Below, one piece after another: positions 4,827 through 8,896 of a stretch of DNA of 8,896 bases. Every line of letters starts with the position of its first letter. Positions within the stretch are counted from its first letter, which is position 1. Source of the DNA: TMED27 sp037969235 (lineage in GTDB: Bacteria; Pseudomonadota; Alphaproteobacteria; Micavibrionales; Micavibrionaceae); NCBI GenBank assembly GCA_037969235.1, contig JBBKXA010000166.1, positions 1-8,896 of the forward strand, in the 5' to 3' direction. Both the position numbers and the translations under genes were made by a program. Below the pieces are notes generated by a model. The model saw only the letters and a list, made by a program, of their open reading frames with translations. It searched no databases and was not told the origin of the DNA.

Positions 4827-7800
4827 ATGAGCGCAGCAAAACAAAAGACTTCTTCTAAAAAATCACCTAAAGCATTGGCGCCGGTTCCGCCAGCAAACAA
4901 TATCGAAAGTTTTACAGGTCGCAAACGCGTGCGCCGCAATTTCGGTAAGATTGAAGAAATCGCGCAAATGCCGAATTTGATTGAAATTCAGCGCCGCTCA
5001 TACGAATTATTCCTCCAAGATCACACGCCAGCCGATGACCGCACGCTATCTGGTCTCCAAGAAGTGCTCGCGACCGTTTTCCCGATCAAGGATTTCTCCG
5101 ACAAAGCCGAAATCGACTTCGTGAAATACGAACTTGAAGCGCCGAAATACGACGTTGAAGAATGTCAAACCCGCGGCATCACTTATGCTGCGCCATTGCG
5201 CGTCACATTGCGCCTGTCTGTGTTCGACATCGACGAAGATACAGGGCTTCGTTCAATTCACGACATCAAAGAACAAGACGTTTATTTGGTGGATATGCCA
5301 CTCATGACCAAAAACGGAACATTCGTGGTCAACGGTACAGAGCGCGTAATCGTGTCGCAAATGCACAGATCCCCAGGCGTGTTCTTTGACCATGATGGCG
5401 GGAAAACCCATGTATCTGGTAAATATTTGTTCTCTGCGCGCGTTATTCCTTATCGTGGTTCATGGTTGGATTTCGAATTTGACGCCAAAGATCAAATGTA
5501 TGTGCGCATCGACCGTCGTCGTAAATTGCCAGTTACAACATTGCTCCGCGCTTTGGATTCTGCTGAAACACTCGCCTACCGCGAAGAATGCGAAGAAAAC
5601 GATGCTGATGTTGATCCGTTGATGGTGCAAGGCATGACGAATGAGGAAATCCTCAACACGTTCTATGACACCGTTACATACACCCAAGACAAAAAAGGCT
5701 GGAAAACAACATTCACAGCCGATGGTTACCGCGGCGTGAAATTGAAAGCGGCGTTGATCGACGCCAAGACTGGTAAAGTGGTCGCCGAAGAAGGCGAAAA
5801 AATCACACCCCGCAAAGCCAAAAGTCTCGCAGAAGAGGGCCTGAAAGAAATACTGGTTCAAAGCGAACAGCTGATCGGCCAATATCTCGCGACTGATTTG
5901 TTCAATGCAAACACAGGTGAAATCACCCACGAAGCGGGCCATGAAATCACGGAAGCCGACCTCGTTGACATCGAAGCCGCAGGCATTAAATCATTGCCAG
6001 TGCTCGCGATTGACCACACCAATATCGGTGCGTATATCCGCAACACAATGCTCGCTGATAAATGTGACACACGCGAAGAAGCGTTGATTGATATGTATCG
6101 CGTCATGCGCCCCGGTGAGCCACCCACAGTGGATTCCGCCGATGCGTTGTTCCAATCCTTATTCTTCGATCCTGAGCGTTATGATCTCTCAGCTGTTGGT
6201 CGTGTGAAGATGAATGCGCGCCTAGATTTGGATGCGGATGACCAGTTCCGCGTGCTCTGCAAAGCCGATATCCTCGCGATTTTGAAATATCTCCACGGCC
6301 TTAAAGACGGTATCGGCGAAGTCGATGATATAGACAACCTCGGAAACCGTCGTGTGCGTTCCGTGGGTGAGTTGATGGAAAACCAAGTGCGTATCGGCTT
6401 GCTTCGTATGGAGCGCGCCATTCGCGAGCGTATGTCATCTGTTGAGATCGACACATATATGCCGCACGATCTTATCAACTCCAAGCCTGCGCAAGCCGCA
6501 GTACGTGAGTTCTTCGGCTCATCACAACTTTCACAATTTATGGACCAAACAAATCCATTGTCCGAAATTACGCATAAACGTCGTTTATCAGCGCTTGGGC
6601 CAGGTGGTCTGACGCGCGAGCGCGCAGGTTTCGAAGTGCGGGATGTTCACCCGACTCACTATGGTCGTATCTGTCCGATTGAAACGCCAGAGGGGCCAAA
6701 TATTGGTTTGATCAACTCCCTCGCGACTTTCGCGCGTGTGAACCAATATGGTTTCATCGAAAGCCCATACCGAAGAATTGAAAACGCCCAAGTCACCGAC
6801 GAAGTGATTTATATGTCGGCCATGGAAGAAGCAAAATACGTGATTGCCCAAGCCAACTCAGAGTTGGATAAAAACGGTAAATTCACCAATGATCTCGTAT
6901 CTTGTCGTCATAACGGTGAAAACGAAATGACTCCTCCCGATCAAATCGAGTTTATCGATGTATCGCCAAAACAAATGGTATCCGTAGCCGCCTCGCTCAT
7001 TCCGTTTCTTGAAAACGATGATGCGAACCGCGCGTTGATGGGATCAAACATGATGCGTCAAGCTGTGCCATTGCTTAAATCGACTGCGCCCGTAGTGGGA
7101 ACAGGCATGGAAAGCACCGTGGCACGCGATTCTGGCGCGGCTGTATCGGCGCGTCGCGGCGGTGTGGTCACCAAAGTGGATGCCACACGTATCGTTGTAC
7201 AAGCAACCGATGGTCTGCATGCTGATGAAGCAACCGTAGACATCTATAAGCTCGCGAAATTCCAGCGCTCTAACCAAAGCACATGTATCAACCAAAAACC
7301 TTTGGTAAAAGTGGGCGACAAGGTTAAAGGCGGCGATATTATTGCCGACGGCCCGTCCACCGACATGGGCGAATTGGCGCTGGGGAAAAATATCCTCGTG
7401 GCCTTCATGCCTTGGAATGGCTATAATTATGAGGACTCCATCCTCATCTCCGAGCGTATTGTTCGCGACGATGTTTATACATCAATCCATCTTGAAGAAT
7501 TCGAAGTGATGGCCCGCGATACTAAGTTAGGTACCGAAGAAATCACACGCGATATTCCAAACGTTGGTGAAGAAGCGCTGCGTCATTTGGATGAGGCAGG
7601 CATCGTGCATATCGGCGCGGAAGTTGGCCCTGGGGATATTTTGGTGGGCAAGGTTACGCCAAAAGGCGAGTCGCCCATGACACCAGAGGAAAAACTCCTG
7701 CGTGCTATTTTCGGTGAAAAAGCAGCGGATGTGAAAGATACCTCTCTCAAATTACCCCCCGGTGCAATTGGTACAGTTGTGGATGTGCGCGTATTTAACC

Positions 7801-8896
7801 GCCGCGGCGTAGATAAAGATGCGCGTGCGCTGTCTATCGAAGCCCAAGAAATTGAGCGTTTGGCCAAAGACCGCGACGATGAACGTAAAATCATCGAAGA
7901 CGGTTTCTATGGTCGTCTGACACAGTTGCTCGAAGGCCAAAAAGTGGCCTCTGCACCCAAAGACACGCAACTCAAAAAAGGCGCGGATTTAAACAAAACT
8001 GTCCTTGAAAACATCGAAAAACGCGGCCTATGGCGTCAAATCGCGGTTGAAAATGAAAAGGCGATGGAAGAAATTGAAGCCATCTCCAAAACATTTGATG
8101 ACGCGGTCGATGACATCAAAGAACGCTTTGAAAATAAGGTTGAAAAATTACAGCGCGGCGATGAATTAATGCCGGGCGTGATGAAAATGGTTAAAGTTTT
8201 CGTTGCTGTAAAACGTAAAATGCAACCTGGTGACAAAATGGCGGGTCGTCATGGAAACAAAGGCGTTGTCTCCAAAGTTATCCCACAAGAAGACATGCCC
8301 TACACCGAAGACGGCACACCCGTTGATATCGTGTTGAACCCTCTTGGTGTTCCGTCACGGATGAACGTGGGTCAGATTTTGGAAACGCATCTCGGTTGGG
8401 CTGCCGCTAATATGGGCCGCCAGATCGGTGAAATTCTCGACGCGATGAAAGAAAAAAATACGCTTTCATCCGACGAAAAGAAAAAACTCGAAACCAAATT
8501 GATCGAAGCCTATGGCGAGCGTGAATATAAAGAAAAAATCACCAAGCTTGATGATGCTGAATTGATCGAAATGTGTGGCAATTTGCGTGAAGGTGTTCCG
8601 ATGGGCACACCCGTTTTCGACGGTGCCAACGAAGCTGATATTTCACAAATGCTCAGCGATGCTGGTCTGAAAACATCGGGTCAAGTACGCTTGATTGATG
8701 GTCGTACGGGTGATTATTTCCACCGTGATGTGACGGTTGGATATATGTACATGCTCAAACTGCATCACTTGGTGGACGATAAAATCCATGCGCGCGCCAT
8801 TGGGCCGTACTCACTCGTGACGCAACAACCTCTCGGCGGTAAAGCGCAGTTTGGTGGTCAAAGATTTGGTGAGATGGAAGTGTGGGCGCTGCAAGC
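4827..8896 (+). CDS. rpoB: DNA-directed RNA polymerase subunit beta (3' end beyond window)
   Basis: RpoB forms, with RpoC, the catalytic cleft of RNA polymerase. The frame is open from the ATG at 4827 to the window edge: 1356 full codons plus two bases. By alignment with the E. coli end, about 70 C-terminal residues are missing. Landmarks are FTGRKRVRRNFG (29-40); the rifampicin-binding region at about 564-590 with Q567, D573, H583 and R586 all in the sensitive form; the ED pair E869-D870 (NYEDS); a helical insert at about 1003-1108; active-site lysines K1137 and K1145 (PGDKMAGRHGNKG); and H1321 (KIHAR). Numbering runs 57 ahead of E. coli at the rifampicin region; 27 of these come from a Lys/Ala/Pro-rich N-terminal tail. 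The ribosome-binding site is weak (GGGA at 4818-4820). rpoC is expected next, outside the window. Confidence 0.97.
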   Translation, partial: MSAAKQKTSSKKSPKALAPVPPANNIESFTGRKRVRRNFGKIEEIAQMPNLIEIQRRSYELFLQDHTPADDRTLSGLQEVLATVFPIKDFSDKAEIDFVKYELEAPKYDVEECQTRGITYAAPLRVTLRLSVFDIDEDTGLRSIHDIKEQDVYLVDMPLMTKNGTFVVNGTERVIVSQMHRSPGVFFDHDGGKTHVSGKYLFSARVIPYRGSWLDFEFDAKDQMYVRIDRRRKLPVTTLLRALDSAETLAYREECEENDADVDPLMVQGMTNEEILNTFYDTVTYTQDKKGWKTTFTADGYRGVKLKAALIDAKTGKVVAEEGEKITPRKAKSLAEEGLKEILVQSEQLIGQYLATDLFNANTGEITHEAGHEITEADLVDIEAAGIKSLPVLAIDHTNIGAYIRNTMLADKCDTREEALIDMYRVMRPGEPPTVDSADALFQSLFFDPERYDLSAVGRVKMNARLDLDADDQFRVLCKADILAILKYLHGLKDGIGEVDDIDNLGNRRVRSVGELMENQVRIGLLRMERAIRERMSSVEIDTYMPHDLINSKPAQAAVREFFGSSQLSQFMDQTNPLSEITHKRRLSALGPGGLTRERAGFEVRDVHPTHYGRICPIETPEGPNIGLINSLATFARVNQYGFIESPYRRIENAQVTDEVIYMSAMEEAKYVIAQANSELDKNGKFTNDLVSCRHNGENEMTPPDQIEFIDVSPKQMVSVAASLIPFLENDDANRALMGSNMMRQAVPLLKSTAPVVGTGMESTVARDSGAAVSARRGGVVTKVDATRIVVQATDGLHADEATVDIYKLAKFQRSNQSTCINQKPLVKVGDKVKGGDIIADGPSTDMGELALGKNILVAFMPWNGYNYEDSILISERIVRDDVYTSIHLEEFEVMARDTKLGTEEITRDIPNVGEEALRHLDEAGIVHIGAEVGPGDILVGKVTPKGESPMTPEEKLLRAIFGEKAADVKDTSLKLPPGAIGTVVDVRVFNRRGVDKDARALSIEAQEIERLAKDRDDERKIIEDGFYGRLTQLLEGQKVASAPKDTQLKKGADLNKTVLENIEKRGLWRQIAVENEKAMEEIEAISKTFDDAVDDIKERFENKVEKLQRGDELMPGVMKMVKVFVAVKRKMQPGDKMAGRHGNKGVVSKVIPQEDMPYTEDGTPVDIVLNPLGVPSRMNVGQILETHLGWAAANMGRQIGEILDAMKEKNTLSSDEKKKLETKLIEAYGEREYKEKITKLDDAELIEMCGNLREGVPMGTPVFDGANEADISQMLSDAGLKTSGQVRLIDGRTGDYFHRDVTVGYMYMLKLHHLVDDKIHARAIGPYSLVTQQPLGGKAQFGGQRFGEMEVWALQ

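Noticed and set aside
6516..6596. Possible natural rifampicin resistance from Thr at the E. coli N518 position
   Set aside because: Thr here is normal in Alphaproteobacteria as far as I recall, and the main resistance positions (Q567, D573, H583, R586, L590) carry the sensitive residues.
1..8896. tRNA, rRNA, CRISPR array, insertion sequence or defence genes
   Set aside because: None seen: no CCA-ended cloverleaf, no regularly spaced repeats, no transposase-like frame. The tRNA-Trp often found before secE would lie upstream of base 1.

Overview
This window is a stretch of the conserved bacterial secE-nusG-rplKAJL-rpoB cluster (protein secretion, transcription elongation, ribosomal stalk proteins, RNA polymerase beta). 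Every gene lies on the + strand. The encoded proteins read as Proteobacteria, most likely Alphaproteobacteria. Supporting signs are the single-helix SecE, Thr rather than Asn next to the NPLSE motif in the rifampicin region of RpoB, RpoB phrases such as FTGRKRVRRNFG and SPMTPEEKLLRAIFGEKA, and moderate G+C. I cannot fix the order; a Rhodospirillales- or Micavibrionales-like organism is a guess.

Layout. 1-170: terminator-like hairpin from an upstream gene outside the window, then a promoter and an A-rich leader. 171-921: secE and nusG, 22 bases apart. 922-1236: spacer with a weak terminator-like hairpin and a 135-base imperfect palindrome just before rplK. 1237-2391: rplK and rplA, 3 bases apart, closed by a strong intrinsic terminator. 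2512-3315: a 267-residue protein I do not recognise, inserted between the L11 and L10 operons. 3316-3558: promoter and long structured leader of rplJ, with an intrinsic terminator ending just before the rplJ ribosome-binding site. 3559-4496: rplJ and rplL. 4497-4826: a very stable terminator-like hairpin followed by mutually exclusive stems. 4827-8896: rpoB, open to the window edge and lacking about the last 70 residues.

How the genes work together. SecE is a subunit of the SecYEG translocon. NusG couples RNA polymerase to Rho or the ribosome. L11 and L10-L12 form the GTPase-associated stalk base and stalk, L1 forms the opposite stalk, and RpoB is the catalytic beta subunit. In model bacteria these genes are controlled by L1 and L10-L12 binding to their own mRNA leaders and by partial termination before rpoB. 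The hairpins here sit where such control would act, but no binding site is proven from sequence alone.

Most of the window is ordinary core genome. The parts worth a second look are the unknown gene at 2512-3315, the palindrome at 1079-1213, the leader structures before rplJ and rpoB, and a few residue-level departures in L12, L10 and RpoB. I found no mobile element, CRISPR array, tRNA, rRNA or minus-strand gene that I could support.
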